From: Purshia tridentata
Lineage: Eukaryota; Streptophyta; Magnoliopsida; Rosales; Rosaceae
Reading direction: 5' to 3'
Length of the DNA: 64,000 nucleotides
Assembly: GCA_003254885.1 (NCBI GenBank)
Contig: QANT01000886.1
Location: forward strand, 1-64,000
Shown: positions 26,193 through 39,032 of the stretch, in pieces
Position numbering within the stretch: the stretch's first letter is position 1
How the letters are laid out: the number at the start of each line of letters is the position of its first letter
Program-made: the position numbers and the translations under genes
The notes under the pieces: model-generated
What the model was told of the DNA's origin: nothing
Database searches by the model: none
What the model saw: only the letters and a program-made list of their open reading frames with translations

Positions 26193-29100
26193 TGTTGTTG
26201 TGGTTGCGAGGGGGGAGAGAGAGGGAGGAAATGACGACTAATGAGAGTGGGGAGGACAGTTGGGTGCGTGACGACGCGTTTTGGGTTCTACAGACCGTAT
26301 ACCGTATTTCTGTGGGTACGTAAACATTGTTCCGTTTATGTAGAATCGTGTGTGCCTAATTGCTAATGCATTATTTTGTTTATGAAAATATTGATAGATT
26401 TAAGTAAACAATAATAATGTAGGGAGATTATATATTGGAAATGTGTTCTTCCCATGTTACTGAACTTTATTTTAAGAGCTTTTAGCAACTATAGCTTAGT
26501 GTTATTACCACTACAAAACAAGATTAATGAGAGACTTGAAAATTAGGGTTTCAGCTCAGTTGTTTAGCTGGGCCTTTGAAGTTGGACCAATAAGAAACCT
26601 AACCAAATCAGGGTTCTACCACGTATGCCCATTCACGACGACTCATTTGGGCCTTAGATATAGATGGTGGTAGTTTGGTGTACAACATTGTGTTGTCCCA
26701 AGTTTTCAAATGAACCAGTGAGATATTTTCTTTTTGCTGAGAATGAAACAGTGACGCAAGTCAATCGAAATCAACAGGAAAAAATTAAAAACATACTAGT
26801 AACTCAAAGATTCGATCTGCTTACCCTTAGCTGACCAATTATGAATCTATGATAAGGCTTCGCTCCATCCTGATCGATCTATTACACGTGCATACTTTTC
26901 TTTTTGGGTTGTAATTATTATAAATGGCTTTTTTGAACTAATAACACCCAGACTATTGGAGGTGTGTACAATTAACATCCATCAAGAAAAAAAATTTACA
27001 ATTAACCACCCATACGGGCCATACTTTACAAATGTACCAATGTGGCACTTACCATCCACTTCCATCACATTTTCTATTAAATTTGTTATTTTTTTCCCAG
27101 ACATACCATATTGCCCATGAGGAAAATTAAGAAACATAAAATTTATTTCAAATGGTATTTTATTTCTATATAGTTATTATACCCCTAAATCAGATTTTTT
27201 TTTTATTAAAAAAAAGTGTTGTACCAACATTAAATGAGTGGATATTCATATTTTATATAGATTCTCGATAGATATATTCATAAGTCACCCGCAAGACTAC
27301 CGGTGGCACATGTGCATGAACAGGCACAAGTCACCGATATATTTATTTTTTAAAACCAACACGATGATCTGAGAGACTGAGACTATGTATGGCTATTGCA
27401 TCTCTCCACTAGTGGCCTACTTGATTTGCCTATATTACTAATCCGTCAACAAAATAGTCTTCTACGTTAATTGTGTACCCGTAGGGTTTAGAGAGAATGC
27501 TACGTATGCAAAAATAACGGCCCATTTAACTCCTTTTTTTTTTCCACAAAATAAGGTTATATGTTTATGGAACATAGATTAAAGGGTAAAGTTGAAACTC
27601 TGTATAATTTGAAGAGATAAATTGTAATTAATTCTTCTTAAGTTTTACCGAAAGGATAAGACTAAAAAATATTTTATTAAATATCTAAAAGAGATTTTAA
27701 ATAAGTTAAATATGACTTTTTCATTACGCACTCTCCACCTAATAAGTTAAATTTTCAGGATGATTATTAATTTATAGATATATGTGTGGCCTAGCTAGAA
27801 CATGAAGGGAATTAAACTCGATATCGATCCCTCCAAAATTGGTCAATATTATAGATATATGTAGCTACTTAAGTTAATTGGATCATAATAAGCCATCTGA
27901 CTTTAATTTTAACATTACATTGTGCATATCACATCACAACCGCATATATCCACATAAATATTGGAGGAGAACTAAAGTATATATAGCACTCAATTTCTCT
28001 GCAAGATGCACCATATATGTTCCGCTTTTGGGAAACAATTTCACGTGCGAGTGTGTGACCATTAATTAGCCTATGGAAAATTAATAACAGAAGAATTTTG
28101 TTGCTAGCTAGAAATCGACTTGAGCTAGCTCCATGATAATGTATAAAAGAGCCTATAATTAAGTAATTAACAGCAAATATATATCCTTGGTAAGAAAAAG
28201 AAAAAAAAAAACAGCATATATATATATATATATATATATATATCCTTAAGTCACACCCATGGACAAGATGACTGAACTCCTCAGTCTCCATTAAAGAATA
28301 AAATGGGCCCTCTTCATATAAAAAATGAAAAACGAATAAAAGAAGAAAGTATACAATATATGAGATAAAGTAAATTAGTAGAATATATGGGGAAATAATG
28401 AAATTTTTAAATGAGGGGGTGTGCTGAGTAATTTCTTGGGGATGCATATAAAAACTTTGTTGTAACCATGCAACTGATATGCATCAAGTAATGTAGAATT
28501 GGATACTTCATGCACATTTTAATTTGGTTTTTGACCAAACTTTGGATTAATTGTTTTATAGTAATAAAAGGGATCCAACCGGGCCCTTACTTATTCTAAT
28601 TAAGTATGCTGTATAATTTGTATTGATGAAGATGAAGGGAGTCAGAGAGAATGAAAGGGACATTTGGTAGCCAGTCAAATTAGCTGGTAGCGTTGGGTTC
28701 TATGGTAACTGCTACAAGGTGCAGGGGGTGATGTACAAATATTAGAGGCAGTACGTGTACGTGTGTATGTGACTGCTACAATGTATATTAATTTAGAGTC
28801 CTTGTCTTTCTCATTTCTCTTTCTAGCTAGCTATTCTACTATCTATACAATATATAATATGGTGGTCACTCCACTTTTAGGCCCACTTTAAAAATTCTTG
28901 TAGAGCTATATGAATAAGTTTGTTTCAGACGTTGATCAGCTCCCATCTGAAAAAAGATGGAATAGGATAGGTCGCTATCCACCCTCCCCCACATTGACCC
29001 CACCCACGTGATGTGTCACCATAACCGTACAAGTTCAACCCAATTTCACACCCTTGTCTCTGTTCACCTTTTCTCTAAAAAGATCAATAAGCTATAGGCT

Positions 29101-29375
29101 TTAGCTTGCTGAATTATTATTAATGGTGAAAGCTAGCTAGCTAGCTAGCCTTCCTTATTGGCTTGTCGATTTGAAATAAATAAATACCAGTTTCCAGGTC
29201 TTTGTTTCAGCTCTACCACAAGATCAGGTGGCGGACTTGTGCTTTTCACCTCTCACTACTCACTACTCACACTTAAAAGACTCTTTGTTTCTTTTCTTTA
29301 CTAGCTAGCTTGTACTGTTACTGTGGTACTCCGGCGCTCAAACAGTTAAAATCTAAGTTTGAGAGAAACCTAAAC
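26193..29375. other. Divergent intergenic between protease and TCP gene
   Basis: About 3.2 kb separate two genes transcribed away from each other, so it carries both promoters. A pyrimidine/purine-rich leader (GAGGGGGGAGAGAG on +) abuts the protease start. A stretch at about 26930-27200 has the feel of an old dispersed repeat but shows no termini that I can define. An (AT)n run spans about 28216-28243. Near the TCP start there are several GCTAGCTAGC words. A minus-strand open frame at 27929-28447 is low-complexity and was not called. Confidence 0.5.
28216..28243. repeat. (AT)n microsatellite
   Basis: An uninterrupted AT dinucleotide run, one of several in the window. Others are at about 31985-32011, 34360-34382, 34593-34614, 40710-40729 and 43249-43275. 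They are typical of non-coding plant DNA and likely length-polymorphic. Confidence 0.9.
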
Positions 29376-30578
29376 ATGTTTCCTTGTAACAGCAACAGTA
29401 ATTACCAGCCTTTTCCATCTACTTACTATGATGATGAAAACCCATACTCATCTCATCATCAGTACAACAACTACGCATACCCATCTTTACTTGAAGATGA
29501 TGGAGTCATTCTGAGTTACTTGCTATCGCAGCAGCAGCAGGAACACCTCTTGCTTAATGCGCCAAGTGGTACTACTTCTACTTGTCAAGCTCAAATTAGC
29601 GTTGTGGCTTCAAACCAAGATCTGCAACCGTTAATGGATACTCATGCCTACAAAACTAGTAATAATATGAGTACTAATATTGATAATGGAGGTGATGCTT
29701 CGACAAAGGCAGCAGAGGTTCCAGCTCGAAAAAGAAGGACCGGGAAAAAGGACCGGCACAGCAAGATCTGCACCGCTCAGGGCCCACGCGACCGAAGAAT
29801 GAGGCTGTCTCTTCCAATTGCCCGCAACTTCTTTGATCTTCAAGAAATGTTGGGGTTTGACAAAGCAAGCAAAACCATTGAATGGTTATTCACAAAGTCC
29901 AAGACTGCTATCACGGAGCTCAAACAACACTTGTCACAGGGACTGGCTCAAAGTAGCAGCTCCAATAAGACTATTGCTACTAGAACTACTGCAAATGCAA
30001 AGCCTAATAATTCCTTTACTACTTCCACAGAGAGTAGTGAAGTGGTATCAAATGTTTCGAAGAAGAAGATGATGGTGATGAGGAAGTTTTGTACGGTTGC
30101 AAAGGAATCGAGGGCAGAGGCCAGAGCAAGGGCGAGGGAGAGAACGAAAGAGAAAATGAGGATCAGATCATCATCAATATCATCAGGTGGTGGCTGCTTT
30201 GATGATCACCATCCTCATCAAGTAAACCCTAATCATTTCTGCACTACCCAACAAATGACTAATTGTGCTGAAAACCACACCAGAAGTCATCAATTGTTTG
30301 GGGCAAATTCTGAGGAAGAGGAGGAGGAGGATGAGTTTCCAGGTTTTCATGGGAATTTGGGCATCAACAATTCCAAGATGCAGTCTACTTCAATTCTCCC
30401 CTACACTACTAGTAATAATTCAAATGCGCTACAACTAAACCCTAGTTCAATTCTCATAAACCCTAATTCAAGTTTCTTGAACACTGATAGTGCTCAAGAC
30501 CAAAATGCCATGTCAGTACTAGTTCACTCTTCTTGCCCTCCTATATATTGCTGCAGCAGCCAACAAAATTCACGGTAA
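29376..30578 (+). CDS. TCP transcription factor, CYC3 clade (TCP12/BRC2-like)
   Basis: One open exon gives 400 residues from MFPC, the usual CYC/TB1 start; an in-frame ATG at 29310 lies in the leader and would add 22 residues. The class II TCP domain spans about 122-182. It has the basic KKDRHSKI, then [18 protein letters not shown] and [14 protein letters not shown]. The R domain, an Arg/Glu-rich helix ([17 protein letters not shown]), lies at about 245-261. The TCP helix wording matches TCP12 better than BRC1/TCP18 as I remember them. Such factors repress axillary bud outgrowth or shape flowers. There is an acidic run (EEEEEEDE) near residue 314. The last codons overlap a good splice donor, so a small terminal exon may be missing (see findings). 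In Arabidopsis, TCP12 (At1g68800) lies between CLE12 and bHLH30, as here. Confidence 0.93.
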   Translation: MFPCNSNSNYQPFPSTYYDDENPYSSHHQYNNYAYPSLLEDDGVILSYLLSQQQQEHLLLNAPSGTTSTCQAQISVVASNQDLQPLMDTHAYKTSNNMSTNIDNGGDASTKAAEVPARKRRTGKKDRHSKICTAQGPRDRRMRLSLPIARNFFDLQEMLGFDKASKTIEWLFTKSKTAITELKQHLSQGLAQSSSSNKTIATRTTANAKPNNSFTTSTESSEVVSNVSKKKMMVMRKFCTVAKESRAEARARARERTKEKMRIRSSSISSGGGCFDDHHPHQVNPNHFCTTQQMTNCAENHTRSHQLFGANSEEEEEEDEFPGFHGNLGINNSKMQSTSILPYTTSNNSNALQLNPSSILINPNSSFLNTDSAQDQNAMSVLVHSSCPPIYCCSSQQNSR

Positions 30579-33500
30579 TTTGTGTATTCCAAGTGGGTAA
30601 CTTAATTTCTTTGCAAGTGCATGAACTACAAACATGTTTAATTTCAGCGAGGAGTCCTAGCTAGCTAGTGTGTCTTCAACTTTTATTTTTTTTGGGAACA
30701 GAGTTGTGTCTTCAACTTTTATTTGAATGAATTGTTGGCAAATTTAATTTGAAGATATATGTTGATGAATTACTTTCTTAAATTTATAAAATTGGGTGCT
30801 ATATATGTATATATAAAGTACTGTCAAGTATATATATATAATCAAATTCATAATTGCATAATTAAGTATCCATAATATATTCTCATGAATTAATGTTTCC
30901 ACATTAAACAATTAGTTTTCATAAACAAGCCCGACTTAATTCATATTGAGCTAAATCAGTAGCAAAGTTGTACAGAAAGGACAAATGAAAATCGAGAAAG
31001 CGCCGGCTACAAGGAAGCATGCAGTAAATAAGTATATATATGGTAGCAATTAATTAATACATAATGTTCATTCACAATTTATACACAATTTCCAAGTCAC
31101 TGGCATATAATGTTGTAAGAATTTAGTTTTCTTCTAACATGAACAAAAAAAAAGTATTAAAAATTATATATGTATATATATAGACACACATGCATACATA
31201 TCACATATGCATATTTTAGATTATTCTTTTGCAACACTGGATCTCTGTTCTTGTGCAGGTTTGAATGGCGGCAAGCCTGCAGAAATAATTAGCAAACATC
31301 AAAATATGCTATAGATACAGTCATGATGATATATGGAGATCCAAAACCGCAAGCTAGCTAGCCTTCTTGGTGAGAATTACATGCATGACATGTTGATGAG
31401 TGCTGGGCTTAATTAATGGATGGACTCCATACCATGCTCTTCCTCATAGGCTACAGATGGAAAGCACCACATGCACTCCAGGTAGGGAAAACAACTTGAT
31501 ATTATATCATTCATCTCTTCTGATACCTAGGTTCCATTTTTCGACAACCTAGGTTGAAATTTATATATGTAAAAGAAATAATGTGCACAATAGGTGAGAG
31601 TGTGAAAGTGTATCTCAATTCTCAACTACTCATTTGATTTAAAGAAATTTGAGAAATTTGATCGACCTCATTTATGGACACTTATAGAGGAACACTATAT
31701 ATATATATACACATGTACATCTCTATGCATATAGGTATTGAATATTAGTAATTAATTAGTTAAATACTTGCAAAAGTGCGTAAGATTGAATAAGATGTGC
31801 ATCTTAACCAATCATGTAGAATATAGCAGCTGACATCTATATATATGTGCATCAAGAAAACAAAAATAAGACTGACATGCACATCACATGCATGTGTATA
31901 TAATTAAATATATCCATGTACATGTAAACCATTTATCTTTCAATTAACTAGCTAGTTTGAATAAATATCTTAGAGTCGATGGAGAATATATATATATATA
32001 TATATATATATCAACTGTTGATGGAGGACGGTCATATCATATACTGATGGATATTTGTGGAAAGAAATATCTAAAGATTTTACTTGAAAATTCCTAATTG
32101 GCTGCAATATATATGTGTGCTTGAGCTGAACACTCATCAGCTGCAACTATCACCAAGACAACTAATATATATATATATATATCGATCCTTTGGTTGGATG
32201 TTCAATTATTTATATATAGTACCATTAACACTATAAATTGAAATGAACCCACTCATTTTGTTGATGCCCAACTTCCTCGTCTTGTTTGCTATATTAAAAA
32301 GGGCATTGCATGTGTATTCTCTGAAAAGGGTTAAATGCCACCCATATATTTGTTTTGTTTGTGCATGTTTTGCAGCTTTTTCTATAATGGTTGTCTTATC
32401 CATCTTAATTCTTACCTTTTCTTAATTATGATGACATATTTCGATATCCATTACAACTCTACATCTTTCAGGCCACAACTGGTGTCTAGGTTTGGATTCG
32501 ATAGGTTAACTTACAAATTTAAAATCTAATTTCTAAACTTTTGTTTAAGTTACAGGAAGAATATGAATTAGTTATGAGAGAAACTCTTCACAAAATGGTG
32601 GAATATCAACCCCTTATTACAAACTCATATTTTTCCTTCAACTTGGACAACATTAATTAATTACCCTTCATTTCTTCCTTCAATATAAATTAATTCTAGT
32701 GAGTTAAAGTATTGCAAGTCGCAGGTTTTGAATTGTAGTTGCAAAGTGGTCTTTTTGATATCTATTCTGTGAGCCAAATAATGCTGTTTTCACGCTTCAA
32801 CTTGTCAAATATGCTTAATAAGCTATATCAGCATGTAACCAGGATTTATACATAAATATATGCTATATATACATAAATGCTTACTAGCTATAGCTTTGCA
32901 ATATATAACATAAATGGGGGTACCGGGTGTAGGACAAATGGGCCCTTGCTCCAGTTCAGCCCCAGTTTGAAAAAAAAGAAGCAAGAAACAACCTCCAAAT
33001 GAGGGAATCAAACACAGAAATTTCCATCCCAGTCTTTAATGTGATTAGAAGTTATTTTGTGCTTCCATCTATCTTTTCCCCTATTCCTTTTTTATGCTGT
33101 GAACTATTCACTATTAATTATCTGTCCAGAAAATTCATCAAATTTTCTGACTCAGATATCATATATATTTATTTCTTTGTGCGTTTCATCTTGGCATATT
33201 GAATGTTTTACCCAAAGCCAGAATTATTTATTTCAACGACAGGACTTGATCTTCGACCACCTACGTCCATATATATAATGTTTGTAACTTGGCTGTTGGC
33301 ACTATTACTACTAGGGGTTGGGTAGTTGACTACTTTTTCATTCGATCACTCTTTCAATTCATGCGCACTATTTTTCAGACCCCGCCAAAAACAACAGAAA
33401 TCAATGACAAATGGAAGCCAATAATAATGCAGCAAAAACACAATCCAAGAGTAATGGAGTTAACTCTAGTCTAACCAACACCATCCATATCATAACATGT

Positions 33501-36089
33501 GAATTAATAACACCTCAACACACAGCTGCTTTATTATCATATTAAAAAGTTTTTCATAATTAAAATATATATGTGTGTGAGCAAAAAGAGTGACTCTAAA
33601 TTCATAACAATTTCTGATGCGAAATAAAATGAGATTGGAAAGTATCATACCGGCCTAAGAAATGCCACTGATCATTTTTACTGCCTATAAGAAGCGTCAG
33701 ACGAATAAGGGGAACTAACTCATCCAGAAAAAAGAATAGAAAGAAAAAATAAATAAATAAATAAACTCGCTATATATTATTAATTTATTACCCAGTTTCT
33801 TCGTAGAAACGTACTTGTACGTCTGCTTTTTCTTCTTCTTTTCTCGTTTAATATATAGAGCAAGAACAGTAGCTATAACAAATTAAAAGGTATATATAAA
33901 ACAATATAGCCATAGCCAATTCAAGGAGCATTTAGCCTTCATCTACCTTATGGTGTACCAAAAACTTATAAAAAAACAGAGTGATCGAGGAAGATTAGGT
34001 TCTGGTACTCACCTACAACGCCTGCAGTCATGATCTCTTTGACCCTTTAACACAAGGTGAAGGCGATTCCTCCGTCTCCCAAATCAAGCAAAAGCCATAA
34101 CCGCAACCCCACATTAAGTTACGAAGGAACCCCCCACAAGAAAACAAATCATGAGCATAGTGAGAGAGACTGTTCAGAAGGTGTATACCATGCAGCTACA
34201 CTGCAGCTCTGTGAAGCTACACACACTTTAAAGTCATCATAAACCCGTAAAAGAGACATGAATATGAAAGAGAGCCCAAAAGGTGGGTTTTTACTAACAG
34301 AGAGCTGCGACTCCTGTCTCACTTTTTTGTGTGTACGTACGTTTTGAATTTAAGGGCATCATATATATATATATATATATATCTTTATTTCTGTATGGTT
34401 GTTTGCTATGTTGGATTGGATTTGCTGTTTAGATTGAGTTGCGTGATTTTATGGCAGTATTTGGTGAGGTTTAGGCCCAATCTAGCTAGTAATAGCTAGG
34501 TCTAGGTTGTACGTACCAAAGTTGTTGTAATTGAAACAGTGTCCCTGACTTCCTAATTCACACTACCTAGCTTCACAGTGACACAGTGGATAGTTATATA
34601 TATATATATATATAAAGAGGGAAAATCAAATTAAACTTGAAAAGAAGTGAAAGTATCCGAACAGGGCACAAGATATCTCTGGGGGTACACACTACCCATT
34701 ACACACAGTGACAGTTATATACATAATTAATTATGAGGGAGGTTGAGAATTTAAGCCTACTTGTTTCTTCACTCACACTCTGCAGCAGTGCAGTCACTGT
34801 TGTACTGCTGCTACGGCACCAACCATGATTGTGTTTACTCACTTTGTGCCTTTATGCAATGCGATTTAAATTCTTACGGCCTCGTGAATAGTACTGTACA
34901 GTACCTTTCTTCATGTAACCAAAGCCACGACTAAAGTCATTTACTTTTATACAACGATTCCCATCACAAACAACTGCCGCTTATATCAATCTGTATATGT
35001 AATTTGATTGATGGCCGGTTAATTCAATTAGCATCACTGTATAAGTTAAATAAACTTACTCTCGAGTCTGGACAATGATAATCAGTTTTCAAGAGGAACC
35101 ACTCTCTTTCTCTGTTTGTATTATGTCTATGCATGTTTCAAACAAGGGAGGGACAAGCCTGAGCCTGACTCTGTTATCATATATATATATATATGTATGT
35201 ATCTCCGTTGGAGGACTTTGTGTCTCATGCATGCACAAACCCAACAGTTTATGAAGAAAACTGCTGCACTTTTTACGTCAAAAGTAGACACTGACACAAT
35301 TAAATTTTGAACACGGGACACAATCTTTAGGCTAATAGTATTGCTAATTGTCGATGCATTTCTATTAATACAAGTAATGTGACTCACTTGTACATGTATA
35401 ACCCACCTTTTTCAAATTCAGTGATCGATGTTATTTATTTCATAAATGTAGTCCTGCAATGTCAGTTTAAAAATTCTACAAAATACAGTTTCAAATTCAA
35501 AAATGGTAATATGTATAACCTTTTCCCTATAGAAGATAAAAGGTTAATATAATTTCAAGTTTCAACCTTTCCCTCATGAGCTCATTTATTGCCATCTTGA
35601 AGCTTTGAGGATTTTTTCAATTTGACTCGGTTGTATATTAATTGGACATTTGTTAAAATGAAACGAAAACTTTGAGCTGCTTCAGCAAACAAGGAAGCTG
35701 TCTTTTTCCACATTCACAAATACAAGACTAATCATCAATAGGCATTCAATGACAAATAGAAGCTTCAGCACACTGCATCGGAGAAAAGATAGAAATGTTT
35801 CATTTCATTATTTAAAATACGATGATATACAACACCAGATACACACACTCTTACCAAAAACACACACACACGCACACACACACACTGTATTTAAACCGAG
35901 CCAAATCTGCGTAGAGTAGTATAACTAAACAGGACATGTATATTATATACATGCTCCACTAGGCTATATCAATCAGGAAAAACCCAAAATGCAATCCACA
36001 TCTGATGAATTGAGCCAACCATACGAAGAACTGTGATTTTCCGTTCCTTGTGCCTGGAACCATATCATTCACATCCAGTGTTCTACAAA
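30579..36089. other. Gene-poor region between TCP and CWC16-family genes
   Basis: About 5.5 kb between two convergent genes. It contains a miniature insertion with a perfect 20-bp duplication (30669-30724), a candidate terminal TCP exon near 31260, many (AT)n runs (about 31985-32011, 32164-32180, 34360-34382 and 34593-34614) and a (CA)n run at about 35861-35886. The rest is AT-rich. A minus-strand GTGAGT donor-like site near 34012 is not supported by a credible open frame. No gene is called here. Confidence 0.5.
30669..30724 (-). repeat. Miniature poly(T) insertion with perfect 20-bp direct repeats
   Basis: A 20-bp word starting TGTGTCTTCAAC is present at 30669-30688 and again, identical, at 30705-30724. 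Between them are only 16 bases: a T run, then GGGAACAGAGT. Read on the minus strand, the insert is ACTCTGTTCCC plus a short poly(A). A perfect 20-bp duplication implies a recent event and has the size made by LINE-type target-primed reverse transcription. Confidence 0.6.
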
Positions 36090-39032
36090 CTAGAAACGTC
36101 TCACTGTGACTGACGTTCCATTGTTACTGTTTGAAGAAACAGCATTCTGTGACCATGATGATGGCTTGAATCCGCCTGCAAGCAAGTTAGATGCTGCAGC
36201 AGCACTTATCTTCCTTCTCTTAGATTGTAGTTCTGAACCTTTCTTATTGGACATAGAAGTCCTAGATGACCCAGGAAAAATGGAGGCAGCTTGGATCAAA
36301 GCTCGCCTATCCTTCCTACTTTTGTCAAACTTGGAAGAAAACTTCACACGTGATGCAGCAGCAGCGTCCTCTTCTGCCACTGGAAGCAGTCGTAAGCCGA
36401 GACCCATTTTCCTTGAAGCAGCCTCTTCTTCAGCAACTCTTTTCTTTTGAGACTAAAATCAAAAGAAAATAAATGAGGAAACTCTTCATCTCATACCAAA
36501 TTCAACACTCAACGTCAGTTAATTCTTTACTAAGAGGTAGAAAGAGATGTAAGAAGAGAAAATAAATCAGAGAGAGAAATTGTTTGTATTTTGATCCTAA
36601 TAGTCAGCTTTTCCCCAAACATAAATACTTCCAAAGAAAATATGGGCAGGCAAGAGTGAAAATTCTAATTATTTCTCCATTTATTCATCAATACTCTCTC
36701 CTGTTACCCAAACCAAAAGGCAGAAATAAAATTAAAAACTTTTCTTTTCTATAGACATGAACCAACATGCTGTGTGAAAAGGAAAACACAAAAGTGAAGA
36801 ACTAAATATGATCTCAGTGACATACTCTAAGTTTGGCCCTCAGGGACTTGTTGAGGGCATAGTCATCTGAATGCCTGGCATCAGAAATTCTCTGTAGGCG
36901 GACTAGCACTGGCTCAGCTTCTTTCTTCTTTTGCAAATCCTCTTCTTGGTGTTCAAGACGATAAAATGGATCTGCGAGCTTACCTCTTTCTGCAGAACAA
37001 AGTATCAACTTTAAAAAGTGAAGAGAAAAAACACGAAAATAATGCAACAAGTGTTCCAACATCACATGAGACATGATCGAGCCTTTTGCTCTCACATCAG
37101 ACAATAACAAAAGGCAGTCAAAGGACTCTGTTCATTTCGTCCTTTTTTCCCCTTCTTTTGTTGAGTGCAAGTTAAATAATTAGTGAACAATAAGCCCAAC
37201 CTACTTCAGCAAGGCATTATAAAATATAAAAAAATACCCATATTTTCATCTACTTCAAAACCAACCTTCATCTGCAGGAAGTGCAAAGGTCTCTGCATCC
37301 TCAACGTCAAACTCTTCATTCTTTTGTGTGGCCCCACTGATAATCACATACAGACAATTCTTTGGATCTGTCTGAATAACAATCTCCTGTTTGCAGCATG
37401 CAGCCTTCATGGTAAAGCTCCATATCTGAAGGCAAAAAGACCTTAATTATTAAGAAATATATTAATTAACACATAAAAAACTAATTCAAAAGGTGCATTT
37501 TCTACCAGTTTAGGTCAAGATATATATAGAGCAACTTTAATTCCCAATGGAAAATCCAGAAGCATCAGTATCAGTTGGAAAATATACCTTTGTAGAGTAG
37601 TAATTTCCCACTTGCTTTTTTTCTGCATTGAACCGAACACCCTTTCCAATCATAGAATTGCACCCACCACACCATATGTTGAAGGGCATCTCAAACCTGA
37701 ATGCAAGATAATCATCTTGTCAGAATTTTTCTATATTTTTCTACTTACAACAGGAAGTATATAAGGTTGCCAAGATTTTAGTAAAATTTCCAATTTTTAC
37801 GCCCAATTTTCCCCAATAAAATTCAACCTGGTTTGCAAGCAAAACCACATAACTGCAAAGGCTTACACAGCCACAGATTTTACAGGGATGTGTATCTTGG
37901 TACATTGACAAAAAGTGAAACAGTGACCATCACACAAGAAGAATTATTTATGAAAGGATGCTCCCAAAATAAATAAATTCTTACAGAAAATACAATACTC
38001 ACAAACAAAAAAAAAAAGTATAAAAATTAATTCCTATGTATATTGTTCAGTAAAACTAAGTTCGCCCCTGTTGAATCTAATGCTTACTAGAGCCTTAACT
38101 CAGAAAATAACATAAATCCAATCACTTACTGACCCAAAACAAGAACTACTAGATAACATAAAGGGAAAAAAGATGCTATTGCTTCTTACTCTTAATCTCA
38201 CAAACGGTCTCACACAGGAATCTTGTCACTAGGCAAGGTTTTAGTTAGCTACAACAGTTGTTAAAATAAAGAAGAGAAAACGAGATCTCACCTCCCATTA
38301 TTGAAGATTACATGGGTCTCACTCATTAAAACTTTCAATTGTTAAAGAAGGAAAAAGAAAAAGAGAAAAACTATGCTTCTTGAAACACATTTGGACTATC
38401 AAACACCTAACAAATAAGAGCCTGAATTGTTACCTTATAATCAAAATCCCCTGGTCCAATTTTCTTGCTCTCTCCCTCAAAGCGTGTTGACCATGGAACT
38501 TGTTCAAAGAACCCTGAACAGAATACCAACATGAAAATTCATATGCAAATCCACCATAATATATTCTAACAACATTGAAGAGCAAGGGTACAATGCAAGT
38601 ATACCTGATTTGGGGTCCATTCTGGAGGATAATAGAAGTTGTCTGCTCTAGCAGCTGCAAGTGAAGACTGCAGAATTCGAAACAAAGCAAGTCAACAGAT
38701 TGAACAAATTAATGAATATAATCATATAACCCACATAAAAAAGATTATGAAAGTGCAAATATAAAAGTTTCATCTGAAGCCCAACCCAACGACCAAATAT
38801 TTAACAGATGTTCCATACGAAACATGAATGATCACACAAAAAAAAAAAAAAACCAGAAACTTTGCTTGACTTCTTGTGAAGAACCATAAGTTTAATTGTA
38901 TAAATAAAAAAGCAAAATAACATCACCACAAAATCCTTTAGGGCTAAATGGATGACCTAAAATAGATTAGCATGAACAATTAAGCATAATTCCTAAGAGT
39001 TTTTAGAGAAAGAGATGATCCTAGCATACCAT
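36090..39032 (-). CDS. CWC16/YJU2-family protein (CCDC130-like) splicing factor
   Basis: Seven coding exons, right to left: 39030-39032 (the ATG alone), 38605-38667, 38434-38513, 37588-37696, 37266-37425, 36826-36989 and 36090-36452. They total 313 residues. The protein starts M-SSLAAARADNFYYPPEW, followed by GSLNKFHGQHALRERA, then FEMPFNIWCGGC with a C58-x2-C61 zinc pair and AACCK at about 93-97. These are hallmarks of the DUF572/CWC16 family, to which YJU2/CCDC94 and CCDC130 belong. The family joins the spliceosome around the first catalytic step. The C-terminal third is a charged, Lys/Arg- and Ala-rich tail (GSELQSKRRKISAAAAS) that likely contains a nuclear localisation signal. Arabidopsis At1g25682/At1g25988 are the likely counterparts. 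The split of the start codon from the rest is unusual but has sound GT and AG signals on both sides. Confidence 0.93.

Noticed and set aside
27929-28447. 172-codon minus-strand frame
   Set aside because: Composition is almost all Ile, Tyr, Phe, Leu and Ser from AT-rich DNA, including a translated (AT)n run; chance open frame.
34000-34320. Possible spliced minus-strand non-coding RNA
   Set aside because: Only one donor-like GTGAGT near 34012 supports it; no exon, promoter or structure could be established.
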